Shown: piece after piece, positions 36,695 through 45,594 of the stretch
Layout: every line of letters starts with the position of its first letter
How positions within the stretch are numbered: position 1 is the stretch's first letter
Position numbers and translations under genes: made by a program
Notes under the pieces: model-generated
What the model was told of the DNA's origin: nothing
The model's database searches: none
What the model saw: the letters and a program-made list of their open reading frames with translations, nothing else
Origin: an uncultured Pseudomonadota bacterium
Lineage (GTDB): Bacteria > Pseudomonadota > Gammaproteobacteria > Ga0077536
NCBI GenBank assembly: GCA_903825645.1
Contig: CAIKBL010000042.1
Span: 1-64,000, forward strand
DNA length: 64,000 nucleotides
Direction of reading: 5' to 3'

Positions 36695-38688
36695 CACCAC
36701 GCCTAGGCGCGCCTCAAGCCCCCCGTCCTGCCGGATCGCGCCCGCCTGCGGACAGCCGCGAACCGGCATCGCCGCGGGCGTCGCAAATCCCGCTTTTAGG
36801 CTTCGCCGGCACGTTGCTTATCTACTGTCTGGGCTATCTTGCCTGGTACAGCACCACGGCGCTGGGCCGTATGCCGGTCCTGGACGAGCGCGAGATCCTG
36901 CAACTGGCCCAACAGATCGCGAGCGGCCATCTTCCCGCAGAAGCCTTTTATCGCGCCCCCCTCTATCCCGCGCTGCTGGCGCTCCCGCTCTGGGCAGGGT
37001 TAGAACCCGGTTTGTTGCCCTTACTTGCCCGCGCGCTGAACGGTTGCCTGCACCTCAGTACCGCCGCGCTCGCCTTCGTGGTCGCCGGTCGCTTGTGGGG
37101 CTCCCGGGCAGCCCAATACACGACTGCCGCCCTCATCGGATTCAACCCGGTTCTGCTGCATTTTGCCGGGGATGCGCTGGACATCACCTGTGCCATGACC
37201 CTGCTGATGCTGGGCATTGCCGCGCTCATTCCTGGTGATCGCGGGCCGCCCCACTGGACTCGTGTCGGCGGTTGGTGCGCTTTAAGCGCCTTGGCCCGTC
37301 CGCAGCTTCTGGCGGTGGTGGTGGCACTGCCGATTTTGGTGCACGGGCTCACCGCCGAACCGCAGGCCCGCCGGCGGGCGCTGTTCGCCGCGTGGGCGTT
37401 ACCCCTGTGTGTGTTTCTCACCCTGGGGCTCCTCAATCTGAAACTCGCCGGGGAATTCCGTATCCTTCCCTGGCAGGGCGCCTACAACTTCTGGTCAGCC
37501 AATCGGCCGGGCGCGAACGGGCGTTATTTCGAGCAGACCCTTGTTATCCAGACCGTCGATGAGGCGGCCAATACGGCACGAATCGAAGGCGATCTTCTTT
37601 ACCGGCGCGCGACCGGTGATGTCACCGGCGATTACCGACCGCAAATAGCCTACTGGCAACACCGGACCCTGCAGACCCTCGCCGTCGATCCCGCCCGCTG
37701 GGTAACGCTACTTCTCCACAAGGCGTTTTACCTCATGAACAATATGGAGCAGTACAACAACAAAACCTACGCCTTCCACAAGGCGCGCTCACCCTGGCTC
37801 CGCTATAACCCGCTAGGCTGGTCGATGCTATTGGGACTCGGCGTACTGGGTGCCGCGCGAGCCTGGAACCGACGTGAGATCCGGGGGCTCGTCCTCCTCG
37901 CCGGGGCTTACGCGGGCGGGACCTTGCTTTATTACGTGAGCGACCGCTTTCGGGCACCGCTGGTTATCTTTGCGGCCCTGTTGGCGGGGGGCGCTTGGGC
38001 CGCGGCCGGCGCGACCCAAGATCGGCGGCCCCTGTGGCTCGCGCTGATGGTGACTGCACTCAGCCTCATCCCGATTGGCCGTGCAGATCGCACCCAGACC
38101 TATGTTCAGGATTACCTCGCCCTGGGACGGGCGCACAGCGAATTGCACGAGTACGCGGCGGCACAAGAGGCGGCGACGCAGGCCATCGCGCGTGCGCCTG
38201 ACCGCCCCGCTACACAGGCATTACTGTGCATCACGCGCTTCAATGCGTGGCTGATGAGCCCCCGCATGGAACTTACGCCAGAGACACTTCGGGGATGGAC
38301 TGAGACTTGTCAGCAAGCGTCCGTCTATTCGCCCACAGCGCGTCGGCTGCTCGGTTATTGGGAATGGCGCGCCGGCGCGCGGGACGCAGGCCGACAACAT
38401 TGGCAGGCGCTGGTCGACGAAGATAGTGGCGAGCGCGTATCAGCCCTCGCCTGGCTCGTCCTCTCGGGCGCCTTACGGCCCGCCGACAAGGCGTTGCTGC
38501 GGGAGGCTACCCGCTTCAACATCAGCAATGAACTCCTCCAGCTGGCGCTGGCCTATCAAGGCGATCCGCGCGCGCGCGCCGTCCTCACAGACCACTACAT
38601 TACCGCCACGCATCAACCGGAGTTCGAAAGCCTACGGCGGCTGTTCGGGCCACCCCGGGAGGGAACGTTGTCCGGCGCCGAACCCTGA
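36667..38688 (+). CDS. Membrane glycosyltransferase-like protein (GT39/ArnT-like) with C-terminal TPR region
   Basis: A roughly 673-residue protein. A proline-rich cytoplasmic start is followed by about 10-11 hydrophobic segments up to residue 465. After the first helix comes LDEREILQLAQQIASGHLP and YRAPLYPALLALPLW, similar to the acidic pair and R-x-P-x-Y-P element of lipid-linked sugar transferases of the GT39/PMT/ArnT group. The C-terminal 200 residues contain helical repeats resembling TPRs (YLALGRAHSELHEYAAAQEA). It probably transfers a sugar from a polyprenyl carrier to a surface target. Start is uncertain: TTG at 36667 overlaps the DUF2461 gene by 28 bases. Confidence 0.6.
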   Translation: MRHPGGAVLTPRLGAPQAPRPAGSRPPADSREPASPRASQIPLLGFAGTLLIYCLGYLAWYSTTALGRMPVLDEREILQLAQQIASGHLPAEAFYRAPLYPALLALPLWAGLEPGLLPLLARALNGCLHLSTAALAFVVAGRLWGSRAAQYTTAALIGFNPVLLHFAGDALDITCAMTLLMLGIAALIPGDRGPPHWTRVGGWCALSALARPQLLAVVVALPILVHGLTAEPQARRRALFAAWALPLCVFLTLGLLNLKLAGEFRILPWQGAYNFWSANRPGANGRYFEQTLVIQTVDEAANTARIEGDLLYRRATGDVTGDYRPQIAYWQHRTLQTLAVDPARWVTLLLHKAFYLMNNMEQYNNKTYAFHKARSPWLRYNPLGWSMLLGLGVLGAARAWNRREIRGLVLLAGAYAGGTLLYYVSDRFRAPLVIFAALLAGGAWAAAGATQDRRPLWLALMVTALSLIPIGRADRTQTYVQDYLALGRAHSELHEYAAAQEAATQAIARAPDRPATQALLCITRFNAWLMSPRMELTPETLRGWTETCQQASVYSPTARRLLGYWEWRAGARDAGRQHWQALVDEDSGERVSALAWLVLSGALRPADKALLREATRFNISNELLQLALAYQGDPRARAVLTDHYITATHQPEFESLRRLFGPPREGTLSGAEP

Positions 38689-38727
38689 GCACTGGCATCC
38701 CCCGGTACACTAGGGTTCTCGCGGACG

Positions 38728-39084
38728 CTAGCGTTTGAGTGCGCTGAGGTGACTGATCTGCGCCGCAAAATGGGCCGCGAGTCGGTCAATATCGGCATCC
38801 GTGAGTTTCAGGGCTTGCACCTGTGCACCCATGATGGGGTTATTGCGGCGCCCCATGCGGTAATCGCGCAGGGCATGGGCGATATAGTCCGCATGCTGCC
38901 CAGCCAGAATGGGGTATTCGGGCATGATCGGCTTGGCACCGTTCTCGCCATGGCAGGCCGTACAGGCAGCAAGCTTGCTCTCGAAAGGCAAGCCGTCACT
39001 CGCGGGGGAAGCTCCTTCGGCGCAAACAGCGCCGGAAACCAGGGCCATTCCACAAGCGAGAAGAAGGGGGCGCAATAAGGTCAT
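38728..39084 (-). CDS. Cytochrome c, single haem
   Basis: A 118-residue periplasmic c-type cytochrome. The N-terminus (MTLLRPLLLACGMALVSGAVCA) is a Sec signal peptide, and the haem site CTACH follows at about residues 40-44. The distal Met is probably within NPIMGAQVQAL. It resembles one half of a di-haem cytochrome c4, as does the protein encoded just upstream (39131-39454), with a 46-base gap between the two. The frame is open to 39177, but GGAG before 39084 and the signal peptide fix the start there. Confidence 0.8.
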   Translation of the reverse strand: MTLLRPLLLACGMALVSGAVCAEGASPASDGLPFESKLAACTACHGENGAKPIMPEYPILAGQHADYIAHALRDYRMGRRNNPIMGAQVQALKLTDADIDRLAAHFAAQISHLSALKR

Positions 39085-39130
39085 GCTGGAGATCTCCGGG
39101 ATCGATAGAGAGACAGGCCCGAGCGGCCCG

Positions 39131-39454
39131 TTATTTACCCTGACTGGCAAAGAACGCCGCGATGTCGGCGATCGCATCGTCCGTCAGATTGCTTGCATTT
39201 GCATGCATGGTGTCGTGCTTGCGCCCGCCATCGCGATAGGCTTTGAGGGCGGCCGTCACATACCCTGCCTGCTGTCCACCAATGCGCGGGACATGATAGT
39301 TAGGATAGGCGTTGAAATACCCATCCACGCCGTGGCACCCGAGACAGGTCTCAGCTGCCACACGTCCGGCCGCCGCATCGCCAGCGGCCAGGACACTCGA
39401 TCCATGTGCAACGAGCAGGCCCGTGACCAGTCCATAGAAAAACCGCTTAGTCAT
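39131..39454 (-). CDS. Cytochrome c, single haem, upstream partner
   Basis: A 107-residue periplasmic cytochrome. A Sec signal peptide (KRFFYGLVTGLLVAHGSSVLAA) precedes the haem site CLGCH at about residues 37-41. The distal ligand Met is probably in DTMHANASNL. IGGQQAGYVTAALKAYRDGGR and LTDDAIADIAAFFASQ are typical of cytochrome c4-like domains. It is transcribed before the 38728-39084 cytochrome, and together they may mimic a di-haem c4 split into two proteins. GAGGAG lies seven bases before the ATG. Confidence 0.82.
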   Translation of the reverse strand: MTKRFFYGLVTGLLVAHGSSVLAAGDAAAGRVAAETCLGCHGVDGYFNAYPNYHVPRIGGQQAGYVTAALKAYRDGGRKHDTMHANASNLTDDAIADIAAFFASQGK

Positions 39455-39873
39455 TCAATCGCTCCTCGACACCGGCGCTCATCAAATCCGGGAAAGTGAT
39501 GGCAGATCGGGCCATTAAATCTGTGAGCGGCTCATCGTCAGCCCGCCGCTCACCTTCAGGTTTCCAATGCAGCGCGCATGTTACTAAATGCGGAGTGGGG
39601 GAGGGAAGCCGCTCGCGTCCAGATCCCCCTGGTTACAGAGCCGATTTTCACTGTCCCCGCCCCGCCCGCGCCCGCGGAGAGCGTGCGGCCGGCGAGTCCA
39701 CGCGGTGTCGGGCGCCGCATCGGACGGGCGTGTCTGCCTGTACGCGCGCCCGATCGCTCGTTGCGTTGGCCACCAAAAATGATTAAGGTGCGGTCCGCCA
39801 AAGGTAAAGCAGTTTTTTAGGTTTGGTAGATAATCGCTCGCAATGACTGATTAAAAACGATCGGAGGAAGCGC
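39455..39873. other. Divergent intergenic region between cytochromes and dksA
   Basis: About 420 bases without a supported gene; the frames on both strands are rich in arginine and proline and look like shadows. It must hold the promoters of the leftward cytochrome pair and rightward dksA-like gene. A TAGATAAT near 39827-39834 is a possible -10 for the latter, without a clear -35. Confidence 0.4.
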
Positions 39874-40842
39874 GTGGCGAAACAGCCCAAAGCGAAAGCA
39901 TCCGCGAAACAACCAGCGCGGCCGGCAACGCAGACCAAAAAGAAGGCGAGCGTGAAAGCGCCCGTGACACCCGCAAAGAAAGCGGCGCCAAAACCAGCGT
40001 CGAAAAAGGTTTCCGCGAAAACGGGCCGTGTGAAAGTACCGCCCGCGAAAGCGGCCGTCAAAGCGCCAATAGGGCGGGCAAAAGCCCCCGCCAAGGCGAC
40101 ACCTCGGCCCCTAACGCCGGCGAAAGTCGTGAAAAAGGTGGCGCCGGCGAAGACCATGCCCGTCAAGCCCGCGGCGAAGACCAAACAGGCTGCGCCAAAA
40201 ACGGTACCGCTGCCCCCCGCCACGGCCGCCAAAGCGGCAGTGGCGAAAGTGGCGCGCGCGCCCAAGAAAGGCGTAGTCGCACCACCGGCACCGCCGCCGA
40301 TAGCCCTCCCGATTGCTGTGCCAGCGGTAGGTGAGAGAAAAGAAGGACCCGAGCCGGTCAAGAAAACAGCGGGGAAACCCGCTCCCAAAACCCCCAGCCC
40401 CGTACGCAAGGTAATCAATCTGGACGAGATCAAACTTCCCAGCGGCTATCGCCCTTCGCCAAACGAAGAGTTCATGTGCCCGCTTCATCTGGCTTATTTC
40501 AAACAGAAGCTTTCGAACTGGCGCCAGGAACTAATCCTTGAGTCGCAGGAAACCCTAGAACATTTGCGCACGGAGACCCGTGATGTCGGCGATGAGGCGG
40601 AACGCGCCAGCCGCGAAAGTGACAATATTCTTGAGTTGCGTACCCGCGATCGGTATCGCAAGCTGTTGAATAAGATCGATCAGGCCCTCAAGCGCATAGA
40701 AGACGGCGCCTATGGCTATTGCGAAGAGACGGGCGAAGAAATCGGTCTGGGTCGACTGGAGGCTCGGCCTATCGCGACCTTGACGGTTGATGCGCAGGAG
40801 CGGCGCGAACTTTTCCAACGCCAGTTCCGAGACGATCACTAG
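39874..40842 (+). CDS. dksA: DksA-like transcription factor with a long Lys/Ala/Pro-rich N-terminal tail
   Basis: A 322-residue protein with two parts. Residues 1 to about 190 are built from Lys-, Ala- and Pro-rich repeats resembling histone H1 or AlgP tails. Residues about 200-322 are a DksA core: EEFMCPLHLAYFKQKLSNW, a coiled coil whose tip reads DVGDEAERAS, and GYCEETGEEIGLGRLEARP. DksA binds the secondary channel of RNA polymerase and adjusts transcription with ppGpp. Of the four zinc cysteines of E. coli DksA only the first is kept (Cys283); the others are Thr286, Thr304 and Ala307. Asp74 at the tip appears as Glu. GTG start with GGAGG six bases upstream. It may be a paralogue rather than the main DksA. 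Confidence 0.85.
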   Translation: MAKQPKAKASAKQPARPATQTKKKASVKAPVTPAKKAAPKPASKKVSAKTGRVKVPPAKAAVKAPIGRAKAPAKATPRPLTPAKVVKKVAPAKTMPVKPAAKTKQAAPKTVPLPPATAAKAAVAKVARAPKKGVVAPPAPPPIALPIAVPAVGERKEGPEPVKKTAGKPAPKTPSPVRKVINLDEIKLPSGYRPSPNEEFMCPLHLAYFKQKLSNWRQELILESQETLEHLRTETRDVGDEAERASRESDNILELRTRDRYRKLLNKIDQALKRIEDGAYGYCEETGEEIGLGRLEARPIATLTVDAQERRELFQRQFRDDH

Positions 40843-40886
40843 TGCTGGTAGACGGTTCACCTGCGGCAGGCGGATAACGGTTCCCG

Positions 40887-42305
40887 ATGGCCCATGAGCA
40901 AATCCTCATCGTCGAAGAGCAGCGGGCGGTCGCAGGTGCACTAAAGCTGCGCCTGCGCGGGCTAGGTTACGATGTTTCCGCGATTGCCAAAGATGGTTTT
41001 GAAGCCATCGAAAAAGCCGGCGAGCTCAAACCCGATCTGATCCTGATGGATATCCGGCTCGGAGAGGGCATTGATGGGATCGAAACGGCACAGCGCATCC
41101 GGGCCCGCCACGATATCCCCGTCATCTACATTTCATCGCACGTCGATCTCAAGCTGCTCGAACGCGCCCGCTCGACCCGACCCGCGGGCTTCATCAACAA
41201 GCCCTTTACGACCAAAGATCTGCTGAGCGCGATTGACCTCGCGTTGCACCGTGACCATCCACCACGTCCTAATGAGGTGCTTACCGGTGCGGGGGAAGAC
41301 GCCAGCGCGCGCCCGAAGGATGGCATCATCACCGCGGACAGCGATGGCCGGATCGGATTCGTCAATAATTCCGCGGAATACCTGATTGGTTGGCAACGAC
41401 GACAGGTCGTAGGACGACCGTTGGCGGATCTGCTTAAAACATTGTACGACCTGCCGCTCGAACAGGCTGCCGCCTTGGTCGCCCGCGTGATGCAGGACGC
41501 CGTAGAAGAGCGACTGACCCGCCCGCAGAACGGACGGTTCGGACAAGGCGAACCCTGCACTGACACGCTGTCCCCGCTCTATGACGCGCAGGGACAAGTG
41601 TATGGCGTCGCGATGAAACTGACCGCCACGGAGCGGGGCTCGCACAAAATCGAACATAATGCGCCGGACCGAGCGCTCCACAAGGCGCTCGACGCCGTGG
41701 CCCATGGCATTCTGACCATTGGCGCCGATCTGCGGGTGCGCCAAATGAACCGCAGCGCACGCGAAACCCTCAGTCGTAACCGGGGAATAGAGCTTCGCAA
41801 CGATCTCCTGACACTCAACGATCGACAACTCGATCAGCGGTTCAGGGAGCTGGTACAGGCTGCCGTCACCATGGCGCAACGGGGTGATGAGCGGGCGAGC
41901 GGCGCCATGTTTGTGCGCTCTCCGGCCTCTCGCGAACATGTGGAATTGGTGGTCGCGCCGGTCCCTTGCTTGGGCTGCGGAGAAGCCGACGCCCAGATTT
42001 TGTTATATCTCTTCGATACAAGTAGTCCGCGCCAAGTATCATTCGACGTCCTAACCGGACTGTACGGCTTGACGCATACCGAAGCAAAGCTCGTCCAATT
42101 CATGACGAATGGCATGACGCTAGATGAAGCCGGCGAGGAGCTCGAGATTTCGGTTAACACCGCGAGGACCCACCTCAAACACATCTTCCACAAGACCGGG
42201 ATCAACCGGCAGACCGAACTCCTGCACCGAATCGAGAGCGGACCTGCGTCCCTGCTCGTCAGCTTCGAGGGCAGTCACCTGGCAGAGCCGACCACACGGC
42301 GCTAG
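40887..42305 (+). CDS. Response regulator with PAS and LuxR-type HTH domains
   Basis: A 472-residue transcription factor. Residues 1-125 form a receiver with phosphoacceptor Asp55 and Lys in FINKPF; the acidic pocket is EE (10-11) rather than DD or DE. A PAS domain follows (about 140-250, with DGRIGFVNNSAEYLIGWQRR). The middle region (about 255-400) is a second sensor-like segment with HGILTIGADLRVRQMNRSAR. The C-terminal domain is LuxR-type HTH: LTHTEAKLVQFMTNGMTLDE, then NTARTHLKHIFHKTGI. No kinase gene is adjacent. It starts 44 bases after the DksA-like gene, so both may be transcribed together. Confidence 0.85.
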   Translation: MAHEQILIVEEQRAVAGALKLRLRGLGYDVSAIAKDGFEAIEKAGELKPDLILMDIRLGEGIDGIETAQRIRARHDIPVIYISSHVDLKLLERARSTRPAGFINKPFTTKDLLSAIDLALHRDHPPRPNEVLTGAGEDASARPKDGIITADSDGRIGFVNNSAEYLIGWQRRQVVGRPLADLLKTLYDLPLEQAAALVARVMQDAVEERLTRPQNGRFGQGEPCTDTLSPLYDAQGQVYGVAMKLTATERGSHKIEHNAPDRALHKALDAVAHGILTIGADLRVRQMNRSARETLSRNRGIELRNDLLTLNDRQLDQRFRELVQAAVTMAQRGDERASGAMFVRSPASREHVELVVAPVPCLGCGEADAQILLYLFDTSSPRQVSFDVLTGLYGLTHTEAKLVQFMTNGMTLDEAGEELEISVNTARTHLKHIFHKTGINRQTELLHRIESGPASLLVSFEGSHLAEPTTRR

Positions 42306-42339
42306 CGTTTTGGCTCGCCACCGCGAAAGGTGCCTCCCA

Positions 42340-45300
42340 TCAAGGCGCGGGCCACTCCCGCCAAGCGTCGAGCCGCGGATAATAGAGTCCCAGCATGACG
42401 GGCTCCGGGCCAAGGACAGCAAGCGCACGCGCGTAGGCTTCGAGTTGCGGGCGGTAACGCATCACCTCTGAGGTCATGAAAGCTTCGAGATCGCCGCCTT
42501 CATGGGTGCTCGTCTTGAAGTCGATAATCCAGCGCACCCCGTCCGCCGACACAAAGGTGCGATCGAGGATCACATCACCCACCTGGGTACCCCGTACCAC
42601 CGCCAGTCGATACTCGCTGTGCGCCTCGCGATGCGCCGGGGCAAATAGCCACCGACCGCGCGCACTGGCGAACGTCGCTCGAATCGCCGCATCCACCTCC
42701 CGCGTGGCGTGCTCAAGATCTCCGCCTCGCAGCCCGAGCATCCGCAGACGCGCCCGAATCGCCGTCGGAGCTGGCGGGATATCCCCGCCCGGACCGGCCA
42801 TCGCCTGGAGAAAACCATGGGTGACCGTGCCAATGGGCTTGGCGAGGGGACTCGCCCACTCAAAGGGTAACGCTTGACGCTGGGCAACCACGCCGGTCCG
42901 TGCGGGCGGCGCTGGAGGCAAGTCCGCGAACGCCTGACGTTGAAAGCCGCGTGCAACTTGGGGCGCAGACGGAGGCGCGCCGACAGCGCCGCATTCAACT
43001 GCCAGCCCCTCCCCGACCACCGGCCACAGCATCTCGAGAAAGCTACCCTGCGGCGGTTTTTTGTCGGACACTCGAGAGAAAAGGTGCAGTGCGCTGCGCG
43101 CGCGGGTAAGGGCCACGTAAAGAAGTCGATATCCTTCTGCATCCAGTGCGGCTTTTGCGCCCGCCCGAAGATAGGCGTAGAGGGCGCCCGTTTGGCCGGT
43201 CACCCCCGGCAATGGCGCGACCAAGGGTAGCGCGGCATGGCCGACATGCGGCGCATGCGCCAGCAGCAGCGCCTTGGGCTCTGCGCGCACCGCGCGCTGT
43301 AACTCGGGCAGCAGAACGACGTCAAATTCGAGCCCCTTGGCTCGGTGGATGGTCATGATTTCGACCGCCGCACCCGCCTGTCGTGGGAACGGCGCAAACT
43401 CTTGGGCGATCCGGCTCGCCATCACCGGTCCCGTCAACGGCGCTTCATCCTCGGCCAGTCGCTCCAGTAACTCAAAAAAACGCCCGGCATAACGACGCGC
43501 GTCGGCGTCGGGCAGTGGGGATGCGGTGCCCAGGGCGCACCAAGTTTGTTCCACCAGCGTCGCATAGGGAACTCGGCCGCGCACCTCGAGCGCGTGGCCC
43601 AAGATGTCTCGCACGCGACCCAAGCGGGCCGCCTCTTCCGGTGCGAGCGACGCGATCACCTGAGGCTGATTCATCTGGGTCCAGACAAGCGTCGTGGAGC
43701 CGACGTCCCGCAACAGCCGATGGAGATCGGCCAGCCGCAAACCACACCAGGGGGCGCGGAGTACGGCAAGCCAGGCGGTGCGATCAGCGAGATCAAACAA
43801 CGCGCGCGTCAACGCCACCAGATCGCTGATCAGCGGTAACTCATTCAGTGCATCAATGTCGTTGGTCGCCAGCGGAATGCCAGCGGCAGTCAGTATTTCC
43901 GGGACATCGCCGAGGTGCAGGCGGCTGCGCACAAGAATCGCGATGGTGGCCGCCGGCTTTTCCCGCCACGTCGTACGGATCACCGCCAGCATCTGATCGG
44001 CCAGCGTATGCGGTGTCGACCCGTGGATTTGCACGCCACTCAAACCATCGTCATCGCGCGTTGCTTGGAAGGGCAGGAAGGGTGGCAATACCTGTCGCGC
44101 CTGCGCGAAAACAGCCAAAAAAGCCCCGTTGAGCCAATGGAGAACGGCCGGCACCGTTCGAAAATTAGCGTTTAATCGCAGCGGCAGCAACGGAATATTG
44201 CCGAACTGCCGCTGCGACAAGGTTGTCAGAAAAAGATTGACATCGGCGTCGCGAAACCGATAAATGGACTGCAGCGGATCACCGACGAGAAACAACGTTC
44301 GCCCGTCGGTTCCCGTCCATCCGGCGGTGAGTCGCTCCAGCAGCTGGTATTGGATACGCGACGTATCCTGGAATTCGTCCACCAGCAGATGGCTGAGTCG
44401 ATAGTCTAAGGCGAGCGCCAGATCGGTCGGATCCTCCGGCTCGCCCAAGGCGGCCAGTGCCGCCAGACTTTGGGCTGGAAAATCGACAAGGCCTGACTCA
44501 GCGCTGACCAGCACCCACTGGGCGGCAGCGAGTCGCAGCACGCCCAGCAGATTGCAAAGACGCTCGAATTCCTGCGCACTGTAATGCACGTCCGGCAACT
44601 CTCGGATGTCTGCCAGCGCGGCACACCAACTAGGCGTCGCATCCAGTTCGGCCACCAGCGCGCGATAGGCTGCTCGCCACGCGACCCGGTCAGATTCGGG
44701 GCCGGGTTCGAGATCCTTTCGCGGATTTCGTCGTGGTTTGCCGTCTTTCGTCAACAGCAATTCCGCCAGCATTCGCCAACCCTCGAAATCCGTGACCGCT
44801 GCGGCAAACGTTGCCAAGAGGCTCTCGGGAAGATCCGGTGCGCGCTGAGCGACGGATTGCCCTATCCAGCGCGCGATTTCGACCAGTTGACCACAAAGGC
44901 CCGAGGGGCAACGAGCAACCAAGCCCTGCAGCGCTTGCGCCAGCAGCTGCGCGCGAAGCGTTTCCAACTCGTTGCGGGACGGTGTGGTATTGACGAGCGA
45001 CAGCCATTGGTCGCGCCGGGGAAGCATTTCCATGAGCAACGATTCGAGTTTGCGCCAATCGTTGTCCAAGTCGCTCAGGACCTGCCGCACTGTCTGGCCC
45101 CACGCGCCGTCTGGCTCTTCGGCCAACAGCAGTGTACGACGCGCGACGCGACGATAGAGATCGGCCGGATCTTCATGCAACCGATAGCCGGGCGCCAACC
45201 CGGATTGCAGCGGAAAACGGCGCACCAAGCTGCCCACCAGCGCATCAATGGTCAGTATTCGCAGCCGACCTGGATTTTGGCGCAGCTGCCAGCCCCGGTC

Positions 45301-45594
45301 GGCATCTCTCGCCAGGACGGCATCGGCGAGGATCTGCTGCGCACGGCCGAGGCTCGTCGCCGGCGCCAGGGTGGTGAGCGCTGTCAAGACCCGTCCGCGC
45401 ATTTCAGCCGCGGCTTTCCGGGTAAAAGTGATGGCGACGACTTCTTCAGGCATCGCCACCTGCGTCAATAGCACCAGGAAACGTTGCGTCAGTAGCGCCG
45501 TCTTACCGGAGCCAGCGGCGGCTTCGACAATGAAGGAATGGGCGGGATCGAGCGCCGTCGTGCGGGCCAGCGCATCTGTCAGGGGCTCATCCAT
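42340..45594 (-). CDS. AddA/RecB-like helicase-nuclease (UvrD superfamily)
   Basis: A 1084-residue DNA repair enzyme. The UvrD-type helicase motifs are visible: AAAGSGKTALLTQRFL (motif I, near residue 30), AITFTRKAAAEM (Ia), LLVDEFQDTSRIQYQ (II), VGDPLQSIYRFRDADV (III), IMTIHRAKGLEFDVV (V), and YVALTRAR (VI). The C-terminus has a PD-(D/E)xK nuclease segment (WIIDFKTSTHEGG). With the neighbouring nuclease it should process double-strand breaks. The ATG at 45594 overlaps the upstream gene by 8 bases and has GAGGA before it, so I prefer it to the longer frame from 45657. Confidence 0.88.
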   Translation of the reverse strand: MDEPLTDALARTTALDPAHSFIVEAAAGSGKTALLTQRFLVLLTQVAMPEEVVAITFTRKAAAEMRGRVLTALTTLAPATSLGRAQQILADAVLARDADRGWQLRQNPGRLRILTIDALVGSLVRRFPLQSGLAPGYRLHEDPADLYRRVARRTLLLAEEPDGAWGQTVRQVLSDLDNDWRKLESLLMEMLPRRDQWLSLVNTTPSRNELETLRAQLLAQALQGLVARCPSGLCGQLVEIARWIGQSVAQRAPDLPESLLATFAAAVTDFEGWRMLAELLLTKDGKPRRNPRKDLEPGPESDRVAWRAAYRALVAELDATPSWCAALADIRELPDVHYSAQEFERLCNLLGVLRLAAAQWVLVSAESGLVDFPAQSLAALAALGEPEDPTDLALALDYRLSHLLVDEFQDTSRIQYQLLERLTAGWTGTDGRTLFLVGDPLQSIYRFRDADVNLFLTTLSQRQFGNIPLLPLRLNANFRTVPAVLHWLNGAFLAVFAQARQVLPPFLPFQATRDDDGLSGVQIHGSTPHTLADQMLAVIRTTWREKPAATIAILVRSRLHLGDVPEILTAAGIPLATNDIDALNELPLISDLVALTRALFDLADRTAWLAVLRAPWCGLRLADLHRLLRDVGSTTLVWTQMNQPQVIASLAPEEAARLGRVRDILGHALEVRGRVPYATLVEQTWCALGTASPLPDADARRYAGRFFELLERLAEDEAPLTGPVMASRIAQEFAPFPRQAGAAVEIMTIHRAKGLEFDVVLLPELQRAVRAEPKALLLAHAPHVGHAALPLVAPLPGVTGQTGALYAYLRAGAKAALDAEGYRLLYVALTRARSALHLFSRVSDKKPPQGSFLEMLWPVVGEGLAVECGAVGAPPSAPQVARGFQRQAFADLPPAPPARTGVVAQRQALPFEWASPLAKPIGTVTHGFLQAMAGPGGDIPPAPTAIRARLRMLGLRGGDLEHATREVDAAIRATFASARGRWLFAPAHREAHSEYRLAVVRGTQVGDVILDRTFVSADGVRWIIDFKTSTHEGGDLEAFMTSEVMRYRPQLEAYARALAVLGPEPVMLGLYYPRLDAWREWPAP

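Noticed and set aside
39783-40433. Minus-strand frame of 216 codons rich in Gly, Ala and Phe opposite the DksA tail
   Set aside because: It is the reverse reading of Lys/Ala/Pro codons; the repeat-like look comes from the coding strand.
44584-45471. Open plus-strand frame of 295 codons inside the AddA-like gene
   Set aside because: It lies wholly antisense to a gene with all helicase motifs and has a biased Gln/Arg composition typical of shadows.
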